A stretch of 64,000 nt of DNA, taken from contig WBSG01000005.1 of NCBI GenBank assembly GCA_008923285.1, positions 62,001 through 126,000 of the forward strand, given 5' to 3'. Position numbers and translations under genes: made by a program. The DNA comes from Betaproteobacteria bacterium SCN2. GTDB taxonomy: Bacteria; Pseudomonadota; Gammaproteobacteria; Burkholderiales; Thiobacillaceae. This document shows positions 9,316 through 17,374 of the stretch, in pieces (within the stretch, counting starts at the first letter, position 1; each line of letters begins with the position of its first letter). The notes below the pieces were generated by a model. The model worked only from the letters and a program-made list of their open reading frames with translations. It was not told where the DNA came from and made no database searches.

Positions 9316-9813
9316 ATGGGGCGTATCAACGCCCCGTTCGGCGTAAAGGGCTGGGTCAAGATCAAGCCTTTTACCGAAACCCTGGACGCCCTGCTCGATT
9401 ACCCCGAGTGGCAGATCGGCAAAGACGGCCAGTGGCGCAAGGCTGAGGTGGAAGATGCCACCCTGCACGGCGACTTCGTCGTCGCCAAGCTGGCCGGCTG
9501 CGATGACAGGGACGCGGCCTTTGCCCTGCGCGGTCAGGAAATCGCGGTTTACCGCGAGGAATTGCCCGACACCGAGGAAGGCGAGTTCTACTGGGAAGAC
9601 CTCATCGGTCTTGCCGTCGTCAACCGCGACGGCGTGGAACTGGGCAAGGTGGCCTCACTGATGGAAACCGGCGCGCACGACGTGCTGGTAGTGAAGGGCG
9701 AGAAGGAAATCAGTAAAGAAATACTGATCCCCTTCGTTGAGGTCTATGTGCTGAACGTGGATTTGGCGCAGGGCCGCATCGAAGTGGATTGGGGTCTGGA
9801 TTACCAGGATTGA
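9316..9813 (+). CDS. rimM: Ribosome maturation factor RimM
   Basis: RimM binds S19 and helps maturation of the 30S head. The 165-residue protein has the RimM beta-barrel (GRINAPFGVKGWVKIKPFTE) and the C-terminal PRC-barrel (EGEFYWEDLIGLAVVNRDG). The ATG at 9316 gives a product that begins MGRI. Most homologues carry three or four more residues, and the upstream codons read Q-V-V, so the native start could be a rare codon a little upstream. It begins 10 bases after rpsP, with no clear Shine-Dalgarno of its own, and overlaps trmD. Confidence 0.95.
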   Translation: MGRINAPFGVKGWVKIKPFTETLDALLDYPEWQIGKDGQWRKAEVEDATLHGDFVVAKLAGCDDRDAAFALRGQEIAVYREELPDTEEGEFYWEDLIGLAVVNRDGVELGKVASLMETGAHDVLVVKGEKEISKEILIPFVEVYVLNVDLAQGRIEVDWGLDYQD

Positions 9814-10550
9814 TGATGCGTTTCGACGTTGTCACCCTGTTTCCGGGCCTGTTCGATGCACTGCTGGATTTCGGCATTTCCGGGCGGGCCTTGGACCGTG
9901 GACTGTTCCGCTTCAAGGCCTGGAACCCGCGCGACTTCGCCACGGACAACTACCGCACCGTGGACGACCGACCCTACGGCGGCGGCCCCGGCATGGTGAT
10001 GCTGGCCGAGCCGCTGGATGCGGCGATGGACGCCATCGAAGCCGAACTGCAGCAGGACAATATCGAAGCGCACGTGATTTATTTCACGCCGCGCGGCCGC
10101 GCGCTCGATCACGCAAAAGTCGTCGAGCTGGCGAAGCGACCGCAGCTGACCCTGATCGCAGGGCGCTACGAAGGCGTGGACGAGCGTTTTTTGCAGCGCC
10201 GGGTGCACGAGGAAATTTCGCTGGGCGATTTCGTCCTCTCCGGAGGAGAAATCCCGGCGCTGGCGGTGATGGATGCGGTGATCCGGCAATTGCCGGGCAG
10301 TTTGAACAATGCCGAATCGGCGCTGCAGGAATCGTTTGTCGACGGCCTGCTGGATGCGCCCTGCTACACCCGGCCCGAGGTTTACCGGGGCGAGACGGTG
10401 CCGGACGTGCTGATGTCCGGCAACCACAAGGCGATCGAGCGCTGGCGGCTGCAGCAGCGTTTGAAACTGACCGCGAAGCGGCGGCCGGACTTGCTGGACA
10501 AACGCGGCATGAGCCGCGCAGAAAAGGATTTGCTCGACGGCAAGGATTGA
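9813..10550 (+). CDS. trmD: tRNA (guanine-37-N1)-methyltransferase TrmD
   Basis: TrmD uses S-adenosylmethionine to methylate G37 next to the anticodon, preventing +1 frameshifts. The 245-residue protein shows the SPOUT trefoil-knot elements: RFDVVTLFPGLFD at the start, PYGGGPGMVM, GRYEGVDERF and the SAM-binding LGDFVLSGGEIPALAVMDA. Either of two consecutive ATG codons (9813 or 9816) could be the start; 9813 overlaps the rimM stop (TGATG). Confidence 0.97.
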   Translation: MMRFDVVTLFPGLFDALLDFGISGRALDRGLFRFKAWNPRDFATDNYRTVDDRPYGGGPGMVMLAEPLDAAMDAIEAELQQDNIEAHVIYFTPRGRALDHAKVVELAKRPQLTLIAGRYEGVDERFLQRRVHEEISLGDFVLSGGEIPALAVMDAVIRQLPGSLNNAESALQESFVDGLLDAPCYTRPEVYRGETVPDVLMSGNHKAIERWRLQQRLKLTAKRRPDLLDKRGMSRAEKDLLDGKD

Positions 10551-10573
10551 AACCCGCCGTCGGGACGAAAAGG

Positions 10574-10593
10574 AAGCCCGCAAGGGCTGTTTT
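10574..10593 (+). terminator. Small hairpin with U-tract between trmD and rplS
   Basis: AGCCC at 10574-10578 and GGGCT at 10583-10587 form a five-base stem with a GCAA loop, followed by GTTTTT. The stem is short, so it may be an attenuator or partial terminator inside the operon rather than a full stop. Confidence 0.4.
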
Positions 10594-10652
10594 TAACCGC
10601 GCAATGTTCGCTATCAGAACGAACCAATTCGCGAATTAGCAAGGAAGATGAC

Positions 10653-11030
10653 ATGAACATCATCGAACAACTGGAACAGGAAGAAATCGCCCGCCTGGGC
10701 AAGACCATCCCCGACTTCGCCCCCGGCGACACCGTGGTGGTGCAGGTCAAGGTCAAGGAAGGCGACAAGGAACGTCTGCAGGCCTACGAAGGCGTGGTGA
10801 TCGGCAAGCGCAATCGCGGCCTCAACTCCGCGTTCACGGTGCGCAAGATTTCCGCCGGCGAAGGCGTCGAGCGCACTTTCCAGACCTACTCCCCGCTGGT
10901 CGCCAAAATCGAAGTCAAGCGCCGCGGCGACGTACGTCGCGCCAAGCTGTACTACCTGCGCGAGCGTTCCGGCAAGTCCGCCCGCATCAAGGAAAAGCTG
11001 CCCAACCGCGCCAAGGCCTCTGCCCAATAA
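10653..11030 (+). CDS. rplS: 50S ribosomal protein L19
   Basis: L19 lies at the interface of the two ribosomal subunits. The 125-residue protein shows the family pattern [30 protein letters not shown] and the basic C-terminal stretch [17 protein letters not shown] good Shine-Dalgarno (AAGGAAG) precedes the ATG. A perfect 12-bp palindrome, AATTCGCGAATT at 10626-10637, lies just before the ribosome site. This is the last gene of the rpsP operon. Confidence 0.98.
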   Translation: MNIIEQLEQEEIARLGKTIPDFAPGDTVVVQVKVKEGDKERLQAYEGVVIGKRNRGLNSAFTVRKISAGEGVERTFQTYSPLVAKIEVKRRGDVRRAKLYYLRERSGKSARIKEKLPNRAKASAQ

Positions 11031-11050
11031 GCAAAGGCTTTCGCCAAACA

Positions 11051-11078
11051 AAAAGCCCTCCTCGCGAGGGCTTTTTTG
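11051..11078 (+). terminator. Rho-independent terminator after rplS
   Basis: GCCCTC at 11055-11060 pairs with GAGGGC at 11066-11071, flanked by AAAA upstream and TTTTTT downstream. It closes the rpsP-rimM-trmD-rplS operon 20 bases after the stop codon. Confidence 0.9.
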
Positions 11079-11108
11079 TTGTTCCCGTTACGGCGTTAGA
11101 ATGACTTC

Positions 11109-11567
11109 ATGGAACACGCCGTCATCGATGCCCCTTTCGGCCAACTGAGATTGATCGCCGATCACGATATCCTCGCCGGAATCGATTTTCTGCTCGAACC
11201 CGAACCGGCAAAGCAGCCGGCCACCCCGGTGCTCAAGGAGACCGTGGCACAACTCGCCGCCTATTTCAAAGACCCGCATTTCCGCTTCGACCTGCCCATG
11301 CGCCTCGATGGCACGCCCTTCCAGCTGAAGGTGTGGCAGGCCTTGTGCGACATTCCGCCCGGCGCGCCGCTGACCTATGGACAACTGGCGAAGAAACTCG
11401 CCACCGCCCCGCGCGCGGTGGGCGGCGCCTGCGGCGCCAATCCCATCCCCGTGATCGTGCCCTGCCATCGCGTGGTGTCGGCGGGCGGGCTCGGCGGCTT
11501 CATGGGCACCCGCTACCTCGGCCCGCTCAACATCAAATCCTGGCTGCTCGCGCATGAGCGGCAATGA
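11109..11567 (+). CDS. ogt: Methylated-DNA--protein-cysteine methyltransferase
   Basis: This suicide repair enzyme transfers the alkyl group from O6-alkylguanine or O4-alkylthymine to its own cysteine. The 152-residue product has the C-terminal DNA-binding domain with the active-site motif PCHRVV (Cys119) and the arginine-finger region TAPRAVGGACGANP. It lacks the N-terminal Ada regulatory domain, so it is an Ogt/MGMT-type enzyme. Its last 14 bases overlap xerD, so the two are probably co-transcribed. Confidence 0.93.
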   Translation: MEHAVIDAPFGQLRLIADHDILAGIDFLLEPEPAKQPATPVLKETVAQLAAYFKDPHFRFDLPMRLDGTPFQLKVWQALCDIPPGAPLTYGQLAKKLATAPRAVGGACGANPIPVIVPCHRVVSAGGLGGFMGTRYLGPLNIKSWLLAHERQ

Positions 11568-12450
11568 GGACGTGATCGACCGCTTCTGCGACCGACTGTG
11601 GCTGGAGGACGGGCTGTCGCAGAACACGCTGGCAGCCTACCGCCGCGACCTTGCCGGCTTCGCCGCCTGGCTGAAGGAGGCACGCAGCCGCGAACTGACG
11701 CAGGCAGAGTCCCCCGACATCGACGCCTACCTCGCCCATCGCTTCGCCACCCGCGCCAAGCCGCGCACGGCCGCACGTTACACCGCGAGCCTCAGGCGCT
11801 TTTACCGCTTCCTCGCGCGCGATAACCTGATCGGCGCAGACCCCACGCTCTATCTCGACACCCCCAAGCTGCCGCGGCCGCTACCCAAGGTGCTGTCGGA
11901 GGCCGACGTGGAATCCCTGCTCGCCGCGCCCGACATCGACACCGTGGCTGGCCTGCGCGACCGCGCCATGATCGAGACCTTGTACGCCACCGGCCTGCGT
12001 GTCTCCGAACTGGTCGGGCTGAAATTATTGAACCTGGATTTGAACGCCGCCGTGCTGCGCGTCACCGGCAAGGGCGGCAAGGACCGCCTGGTGCCGCTGG
12101 GCGAGGAAGCGCTTCACTGGCTGTCGCGCTATCTGAAGGAATCGCGCCCGCGCATGCTGGACGGCAGGCAGTGCGCCGAGGTCTTCGTCACTGCGCGCGG
12201 CGCCGGCATGACGCGGCAGGCCTTCTGGCATCTGCTCAAGCGCGGCGCACTGAAAGCCGGCATCGACAAGCCGCTGTCGCCGCATACGCTCAGGCATGCT
12301 TTTGCCACGCATCTTCTGGCCCATGGCGCCGACCTGCGCGCGGTGCAGATGCTGCTGGGACATGCCGACATTTCCACCACGCAGATCTACACCCACGTCG
12401 CGCGCGAGCGACTGAAGCAGTTGCACAGCCGCCACCACCCAAGGGGCTAG
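11554..12450 (+). CDS. xerD: Site-specific tyrosine recombinase XerD
   Basis: XerD acts with XerC at dif, activated by FtsK, to resolve chromosome dimers. The 298-residue protein has an N-terminal SAM-like core-binding domain ([25 protein letters not shown]) and a C-terminal catalytic domain with the family residues: Arg in [11 protein letters not shown], Lys in [31 protein letters not shown] and the nucleophile Tyr in TTQIYTHV. It is more like XerD than XerC by sequence impression. It overlaps ogt and faces the TSUP gene. Confidence 0.93.
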   Translation: MSGNEDVIDRFCDRLWLEDGLSQNTLAAYRRDLAGFAAWLKEARSRELTQAESPDIDAYLAHRFATRAKPRTAARYTASLRRFYRFLARDNLIGADPTLYLDTPKLPRPLPKVLSEADVESLLAAPDIDTVAGLRDRAMIETLYATGLRVSELVGLKLLNLDLNAAVLRVTGKGGKDRLVPLGEEALHWLSRYLKESRPRMLDGRQCAEVFVTARGAGMTRQAFWHLLKRGALKAGIDKPLSPHTLRHAFATHLLAHGADLRAVQMLLGHADISTTQIYTHVARERLKQLHSRHHPRG

Positions 12451-12453
12451 GCA

Positions 12454-12519
12454 GGGGGTCTCTGATTAAGTCCCGCATGGCCGCGCCGCAGCTCATGGAG
12501 GTCTTAATCAGAGACCCCC
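12454..12519. repeat. Perfect 17-bp inverted repeat between convergent xerD and TSUP gene
   Basis: The left arm at 12454-12470 (GGGGGTCTCTGATTAAG) and its exact reverse complement at 12503-12519 enclose a 32-base loop. The right arm contains the last codons and the stop codon of the minus-strand TSUP gene. The stem is strong enough to act as a bidirectional terminator, but no T-tract follows on either side. Confidence 0.75.
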
Positions 12520-13247
12520 AAGGCCTTCACGAAGACCGAAAGACCGCTCAACAGCAGCAGGGTGCCGATCACCCGCACCATCTGCGCCTGGCTGAGTCCC
12601 GTATGCACGTGGCTTCCGCCGTAAAGCCCTGCAAACACGATCGGCAGACCGAGCAGAAAGCCCAGCCAGACCTCAGACTGCACCAGCAATCCTGCGGCGA
12701 CGAAGCTGCCGATACGAAACAGGCCTTCGAGGAAAAACACGCCGGACAAGGTCGCACGCAATTCGCCCTTGTCCTGCAAGCGATGTTGCAGATAGATGAC
12801 GTATGGCGGTCCGCCGGTGCCGAACATGCCGCCGACGGTGCCGCCGGCGAGACTGGCCGGCGCCGCCCATTTGCGCGACACCGGCTTGTCGCCATGCAGG
12901 TTGAGCAGGCTGCGCAGCGCGAAAATGAGGATGAAGATGCCGAGGGCGATCAGCAGCGGCTCCCTGGGCAGGCTGACCAGCAGCGTGGTGCCGAGCGCCA
13001 CGCCGATCATGCCGAAGGGCACCAGCGGCTTCACCTCGTCCCAGCGCACCTGCCTGAAGTTGACCCCGCCCAGCACCAGCGAGGCGGTGAAATCGAGCAG
13101 CAGGATCGCGGGCACGACCAGCGACAGCGGAAACACCAGCGCCAGCAATGGTACCGATACCAACCCCGAACCAAAACCGCTGATGCCGCGGATAAAATAC
13201 GCCAGCAGCAGCACGCCAACGGCGTAGATGATCTCGAAAGCGGTCAA
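12504..13247 (-). CDS. TSUP (TauE/SafE) family membrane permease
   Basis: A 247-residue polytopic inner-membrane protein with seven to eight hydrophobic helices and the duplicated TSUP signature (GISGFGSGLVSVPLLALVFP near the start and GGTVGGMFGTGGPPYVIYL in the middle). TSUP proteins export or import small anions such as sulfite, sulfoacetate or taurine-derived compounds, but substrates differ and cannot be told here. Its start overlaps the folB stop by four bases. Its stop codon lies in one arm of the 17-bp inverted repeat shared with the end of xerD. Confidence 0.85.
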   Translation of the reverse strand: MTAFEIIYAVGVLLLAYFIRGISGFGSGLVSVPLLALVFPLSLVVPAILLLDFTASLVLGGVNFRQVRWDEVKPLVPFGMIGVALGTTLLVSLPREPLLIALGIFILIFALRSLLNLHGDKPVSRKWAAPASLAGGTVGGMFGTGGPPYVIYLQHRLQDKGELRATLSGVFFLEGLFRIGSFVAAGLLVQSEVWLGFLLGLPIVFAGLYGGSHVHTGLSQAQMVRVIGTLLLLSGLSVFVKALGVSD

Positions 13248-13606
13248 GCTCTCTTGCCGCGCTCGATGGTGATGCCGAGTTCCTTCACCCCGCGCACGAT
13301 GGCGAACTTGGTGACGCTGACCTTGACCCAGGGCGCGCCGAACTCGCCGAGGATGATCTGCGCCACGTGTTCGGCCACCGCCTCCACCAGGGCGATCGGC
13401 TGCGGGCGGTTGACGAGGCTGTCCTTGACCCTGAGTGCAACGGCGCCGTAGTCGATGGTGTCCGCCACGTCATCGCTCGCACCCGCCTTGTGCTCAGGCA
13501 GGCCGATTTCCAGGTCGAGCCTCACCGACTGCGGGATTTTGCGTTCCCACTCGTATATGCCGATAATGAGTTCGAGGCGGAAGTCCCGCAAAAACAAGAT
13601 ATCCAT
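13244..13606 (-). CDS. folB: Dihydroneopterin aldolase
   Basis: FolB cleaves 7,8-dihydroneopterin to 6-hydroxymethyl-7,8-dihydropterin and glycolaldehyde in folate synthesis. The 120-residue protein has the T-fold signature DILFLRDFRLELIIGIYEWER, the catalytic-region TIDYGAV and the C-terminal KFAIVRGVKELGITIERGKR. The ATG at 13606 is chosen; an in-frame TTG seven codons upstream gives a less typical N-terminus. It is divergent from plsY, 36 bases away, a conserved folB/plsY arrangement in proteobacteria. Confidence 0.94.
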   Translation of the reverse strand: MDILFLRDFRLELIIGIYEWERKIPQSVRLDLEIGLPEHKAGASDDVADTIDYGAVALRVKDSLVNRPQPIALVEAVAEHVAQIILGEFGAPWVKVSVTKFAIVRGVKELGITIERGKRA

Positions 13607-13642
13607 AGGGGAAGTCCCCGTACGCAAAAGGAAGCGATTTTA

Positions 13643-14260
13643 ATGCAAAGCCTCATCCCCGCCCTCATGATTGCGCTGGGCGCCTATCTCATCGGTTCGC
13701 TGTCGTTCGCCGTCATCGTCGCGCGCGCCATGGGCCTGCCCGATCCGCGCACTTTCGGTTCGGGCAACCCCGGCGCCACCAACGTACTGCGCACCGGCAA
13801 GAAAGCCGCCGCCGCACTGACACTTCTGGGCGATGCCGCCAAGGGCTGGCTGGCGGTGTGGCTCGCCGGCATCGTCGGCGCGCATTTCGGCGCGCAGATC
13901 CTGGCCGTGCATCTCGCCGCCATCGCCGTGTTCCTCGGCCACCTGTTCCCGGTGTTCTTCGGCTTCAAGGGCGGCAAGGGCGTAGCCACCGCGCTCGGCA
14001 TCATGCTTGCGCTCGACCCCTGGATGGGCCTCGCGGTATTCGCCACCTGGCTGATTGTTTTCGTGGTTTCGCGCATTTCCTCGCTGTCCGCACTGACCGC
14101 CGCCGTGCTCGCGCCGGTTTATGGCGCCTATTTCACCGCCAGCCGCGCTACCGTCATCACGCTTTGCGTCCTCACTGTCTTGCTGCTTTGGCGTCACCGG
14201 GCCAACATCCAGCGCCTGCTGGCTGGCGAGGAAGGGCGTTTCGCCAAACCCAAGCAATAG
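13643..14260 (+). CDS. plsY: Glycerol-3-phosphate acyltransferase PlsY
   Basis: PlsY transfers the acyl group from acyl-phosphate to glycerol-3-phosphate, the first step of membrane phospholipid synthesis. The 205-residue integral membrane protein has the conserved motifs: GSLSFAVIVAR, GSGNPGATNVLR, LGHLFPVFFGFKGGKGVAT and the C-terminal RHRANIQRLLAGEE. The frame is open far upstream, but the ATG at 13643 gives the family N-terminus. It precedes a membrane protein of unknown function by 12 bases. Confidence 0.96.
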   Translation: MQSLIPALMIALGAYLIGSLSFAVIVARAMGLPDPRTFGSGNPGATNVLRTGKKAAAALTLLGDAAKGWLAVWLAGIVGAHFGAQILAVHLAAIAVFLGHLFPVFFGFKGGKGVATALGIMLALDPWMGLAVFATWLIVFVVSRISSLSALTAAVLAPVYGAYFTASRATVITLCVLTVLLLWRHRANIQRLLAGEEGRFAKPKQ

Positions 14261-14272
14261 GAAGGGTATCCG

Positions 14273-15067
14273 ATGGCCTGGTTCGAAAAGGAAATGAATT
14301 ACGCCAAGGACAGCCTGGCGCAGGTCTCCGAGCAGGCCATCGACCGCGCCGGCGAGCGTCTTTCCGACGTGGTCAAAGACGGCGTTTCCGAGGCCGGCAA
14401 GGAACTGCGCGACGTCATCCTGCACGCCAGCGAGGAAATCGACGCCAAGCTCGACAAGATTTCGCAGGAATTGCACAACCAGCGCCAGTTCACCAAGGAC
14501 GACGTCAAGGAAATGGTGGATTACGCTGCCGACAAACTGTCCGTCGTGCTGGACGAGCGCGTGGCCGTGGCCAAGCGCGAAATCTCCAGCCTGGTGCAGG
14601 AAAAGGTCGAATACTTCAAGCTGGAGATCGACGACTTCTTCATCCGCCGCCAGCAGGACCTGGCGCGCGAACGCCGCCGCCTGTTCATCAACGTGCTGAT
14701 CGCGGTCGGCGCCTCGCTGCTGCTGGGCGCGGTATCCTGGATGTACCACCGCTGGATGGGCGGTGTGCTCGACATCTTCGGCGTGTTCCGCATCCTGTTC
14801 GCCTCGCTGACCGGCGGCTACCTGGTGTACCTCGCCATCTCGCTGGTGCGCCGCTGGCTCACCATGAGCGAGCACAAGAAGGACGCCATGTATCTCACCA
14901 TGCGCTACTGGGGCGCGTTGCGGCCGGAAAGCGTGTTCTTCAACCTGGTGCTGATCTGCGTGCTGGCCCTGCTGCTCGGCCTGCTGCTGTTCCCGGACGT
15001 GCTGGCGGTTCTGCCCGGCGGCAAGGCGCTGCTCGAACTGGTGCGCGGCGCGCTGCCCGGGCTATAA
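14273..15067 (+). CDS. Membrane protein with long helical N-terminus (unknown function)
   Basis: I do not recognise this 264-residue protein. Residues 1-135 look like a continuous amphipathic helix rich in Glu, Lys and Asp, with short heptad-like patterns (ASEEIDAKLDKISQELHNQ), that is, a soluble coiled-coil or apolipophorin-like segment. It is followed by three or four hydrophobic helices from residue 141 to the C-terminus, giving a holin-like tail. It probably sits in the inner membrane with a long cytoplasmic helical arm. It follows plsY closely with a reasonable ribosome site, so a membrane or envelope role is plausible but unproven. Confidence 0.7.
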   Translation: MAWFEKEMNYAKDSLAQVSEQAIDRAGERLSDVVKDGVSEAGKELRDVILHASEEIDAKLDKISQELHNQRQFTKDDVKEMVDYAADKLSVVLDERVAVAKREISSLVQEKVEYFKLEIDDFFIRRQQDLARERRRLFINVLIAVGASLLLGAVSWMYHRWMGGVLDIFGVFRILFASLTGGYLVYLAISLVRRWLTMSEHKKDAMYLTMRYWGALRPESVFFNLVLICVLALLLGLLLFPDVLAVLPGGKALLELVRGALPGL

Positions 15068-15082
15068 AGCCAAACTTCTTTC

Positions 15083-15141
15083 ACAAAGAGGCCAGGAGGG
15101 CAAGAGCAAACAGAGAACTCCTGTCCTTCTGTCCTCCTTGT
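15083..15141. repeat. Hairpin repeat, GAGGACA type, copy 1
   Basis: A 59-base imperfect palindrome between the convergent genes ending at 15067 and 15168. The left arm runs ACAAAGAGGCCAGGAGGGCA and onward; it matches the reverse complement of the right arm at about 19 of 24 positions. Each arm is made of roughly 9-nt purine-rich units ending in GAGG. Related copies lie at 38452, 39509 and 60185. Confidence 0.75.
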
Positions 15142-15167
15142 TCAGGTTTTATTCCGTCTCCGGGATT

Positions 15168-15929
15168 CTAGAACCGCTCGTTCTCGCCCAAAAAGCGCCA
15201 TTTGCCCACCGGCAAGTCGCCCAGCCTCACCCCGCCCATGCGCACGCGCTTCAACGCAGTCACTTTCAGCCCGACCAGTTCGCACATGCGGCGGATCTGG
15301 CGCTTCTTGCCTTCCTTCAGCACGAAACGCAACTGCTCGGGATTTTGCCAGTCGACCCCGGCCGGTTTGAGCGGCTTGCCATCGAGACTCAATCCGTGCC
15401 GCAGCCGGGCCAACTGCGCAGCAGGAAAGGCGTCGCGCACATTCGCCGTGATCTTGCCGTAGCTCACCCGGACGAGATACTCCTTCTCGATGTCGCTATC
15501 CTCGCCAATCAGCTGACGCGCGATGCGACCATCCTGGGTTAGCACCAGCAGGCCGGTGGAGTCGATGTCGAGGCGTCCGGCCGGCGCCAGTCCGCGCAGC
15601 ATGGCCGGTGAAAAACGACGGCCGCTGGCGTCGCCAATCCACTGGCTTGCCGCCTGCATGAGGGTGATCGCAGGCTGGTAGCCATCCTCGGCCTGGCCGG
15701 AGACATAGCCGATTGGCTTGTTGAGCAGGATGGTGGCCAGTTTTTGCTGGCTGGCTTGCGCTTGTCTGTCCAGCGTGATTTCTGCGTCCGGCCCGACCTT
15801 GCTGCCGAGTACATTCACTACCACGCCATTGACCTTGACCCAGCCCCTGGCGATGAACTCATCGGCTTCGCGGCGTGAGCACAGGCCGAGTTCGGCCATG
15901 CGTTTGGAAAGACGAACGGGTTCGGTCAT
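15168..15929 (-). CDS. RluF-like 23S rRNA pseudouridine synthase
   Basis: The 253-residue protein has an N-terminal S4 RNA-binding domain ([31 protein letters not shown] begins it) and a RsuA-type catalytic domain with [17 protein letters not shown], whose Asp is the family nucleophile. A C-terminal [17 protein letters not shown] motif is typical of the RsuA/RluB/E/F branch. The EKEYLVRV context and the size fit RluF best (23S pseudouridine 2604), but RluB or RluE-type specificity cannot be excluded. The ATG at 15929 overlaps the tsaD stop by four bases; upstream in-frame sequence belongs to tsaD. Confidence 0.85.
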   Translation of the reverse strand: MTEPVRLSKRMAELGLCSRREADEFIARGWVKVNGVVVNVLGSKVGPDAEITLDRQAQASQQKLATILLNKPIGYVSGQAEDGYQPAITLMQAASQWIGDASGRRFSPAMLRGLAPAGRLDIDSTGLLVLTQDGRIARQLIGEDSDIEKEYLVRVSYGKITANVRDAFPAAQLARLRHGLSLDGKPLKPAGVDWQNPEQLRFVLKEGKKRQIRRMCELVGLKVTALKRVRMGGVRLGDLPVGKWRFLGENERF

Positions 15930-16936
15930 GCGTGCGGCAGCGATTGAAGATCCCAGCGCGGCTTCACGCTGAAGGGCTGCGCCCCGCCCTGCGCCTGCTG
16001 CAGGCGCAGGGCGCCGGCAAAGGCGATCATGGCGCCGTTGTCGGTACAAAGGTCCAGCGGCGGGAAATACACCTGCGCGCCCAGCTTCGCCGTTTCTGCC
16101 AAAAGTCGCTGGCGCAGCTGCTTGTTGGCACCCACCCCGCCCGCTACCACCAGTCGCTGGCTGCCCGTCTGCTTCAGCGCCTGCATGGATTTTTCCGAGA
16201 GCACCTCGGCCATCACGCCCTGGAAGGCGGCGGCGATGTCGGCGCGCGCAGCGTCCTCGGGATGCTTGTTGCGCAGGGTCAGCACCGCGGTCTTGAGACC
16301 GCTGAAACTGAAATTGAGATCGCCCGAATTGAGCATGGGCCGCGGCAATTTGAAACGCGCAGGATCGCCGCTTTCGGCGAGCTTCGACACCGCCGGCCCG
16401 CCCGGATATCCCAGGCCCAGGAGTTGCGCGGTCTTGTCGAAAGCCTCGCCGGCGGCATCGTCCAGGGTGTCGCCCAGGGTTTCGTAAACGCCGACCCGAG
16501 TCACATGCATGAGTTGGGTGTGACCACCGGACACCAGCAGGGCCACGAAGGGGAATTCAGGTCGCGGCTCAGCCAGCAACGGCGACAGCAGATGGCCCTC
16601 CAGATGGTGCACGCCCACGGCCGGGATGCCCAGCGCATAGGCCAGCGAGCGCGCGAAGCCGGCACCCACCAGCAATGCGCCGGCAAGGCCCGGACCCTGG
16701 GTATAGGCAATGCCATCCAGCGATCCAAGCGTAAGCGAACGCTCACTTAAAGTCTCGCGCACGAGCGGCAGCACACGCTGGATATGATCGCGCGAAGCCA
16801 GTTCCGGCACCACGCCGCCGTAGTCGCGGTGCATGGCGACCTGGGAATGCAGGCGGTGGGCCAGCAGACCCATTTCAGTGTCGTACAGGGCGACTCCGGT
16901 TTCGTCGCAGGAGGATTCGATGCCAAGAACCAGCAT
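15926..16936 (-). CDS. tsaD: tRNA N6-threonylcarbamoyladenosine transferase TsaD
   Basis: TsaD, with TsaB and TsaE, transfers the threonylcarbamoyl group made by TsaC onto A37 of ANN-decoding tRNAs. The 336-residue protein begins [19 protein letters not shown] and carries the metal-binding [16 protein letters not shown] and the late [13 protein letters not shown] and [12 protein letters not shown] motifs. The partner tsaC is also in the window (56685-57224). It is divergent from rpsU, a widely conserved pairing. Confidence 0.97.
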   Translation of the reverse strand: MLVLGIESSCDETGVALYDTEMGLLAHRLHSQVAMHRDYGGVVPELASRDHIQRVLPLVRETLSERSLTLGSLDGIAYTQGPGLAGALLVGAGFARSLAYALGIPAVGVHHLEGHLLSPLLAEPRPEFPFVALLVSGGHTQLMHVTRVGVYETLGDTLDDAAGEAFDKTAQLLGLGYPGGPAVSKLAESGDPARFKLPRPMLNSGDLNFSFSGLKTAVLTLRNKHPEDAARADIAAAFQGVMAEVLSEKSMQALKQTGSQRLVVAGGVGANKQLRQRLLAETAKLGAQVYFPPLDLCTDNGAMIAFAGALRLQQAQGGAQPFSVKPRWDLQSLPHA

Positions 16937-16941
16937 GGGGG

Positions 16942-16970
16942 TGGAAAGACTCGAAAAAGACTGCTATTAT
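16942..16970 (+). promoter_or_regulatory. Probable extended -10 promoter of rpsU
   Basis: TATTAT at 16965-16970 is preceded by TG one base upstream (TGCTATTAT), an extended -10 element. A weak -35 (TGGAAA, 16942-16947) lies 17 bases upstream. It sits 36 bases before the rpsU start in the tsaD/rpsU divergent gap. Confidence 0.45.
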
Positions 16971-17005
16971 TTGCGTTTTTTCCCGGTCAAGGAAGCATTT
17001 AAAAC

Positions 17006-17218
17006 ATGCCGCACATCAAAGTCAAAGAAAACGAGCCGTTCGACGTCGCCCTGCGCCGCTTCAAACGCGCTGTTGAAAAAACCGGTCTGCTCACCGAACT
17101 GCGCGCCCGCGAGTTCTACGAAAAACCCACCGCCGAAAGAAAGCGCAAGCTGGCTGCCGCCGTGAAGCGCACCCACAAGCGCCTGCGCAGCCAGATGCTG
17201 CCGCCCAAGATGTACTGA
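17006..17218 (+). CDS. rpsU: 30S ribosomal protein S21
   Basis: S21 is a small basic protein of the 30S platform that aids initiation. The 70-residue product begins [27 protein letters not shown] and ends in a Lys/Arg-rich tail, as usual. It is the first gene of the macromolecular-synthesis operon rpsU-yqeY-dnaG-rpoD. A set of terminator-like hairpins follows immediately and would limit read-through into dnaG. Confidence 0.97.
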   Translation: MPHIKVKENEPFDVALRRFKRAVEKTGLLTELRAREFYEKPTAERKRKLAAAVKRTHKRLRSQMLPPKMY

Positions 17219-17243
17219 ATGAAACATTCTTGACCGGATGTAG

Positions 17244-17340
17244 CAAAAAAGGCGGCTTGTCCGCCTTTTTCATTTAGCCTTGGCGGCGGCTTGTCCGCCT
17301 TTATTCATTTAGTCTCGGCGGCGGCCTGTCGCTGTTCATT
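17244..17340 (+). terminator. Tandemly repeated terminator hairpins between rpsU and yqeY
   Basis: GGCGGCTTGTCCGCC followed by a T-run occurs at 17251-17265 and again at 17285-17299, exactly 34 bases apart, each followed by TTCATTTAG-like sequence. A third, degraded unit lies near 17319-17340. The first copy, with AAAAAA before and TTTTT after, is a convincing rho-independent terminator; the second is weaker and the third has lost its stem. Confidence 0.75.
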
Positions 17341-17374
17341 TAGCCCGTCCCGACTGCAAACTACGGAGCCCGCC

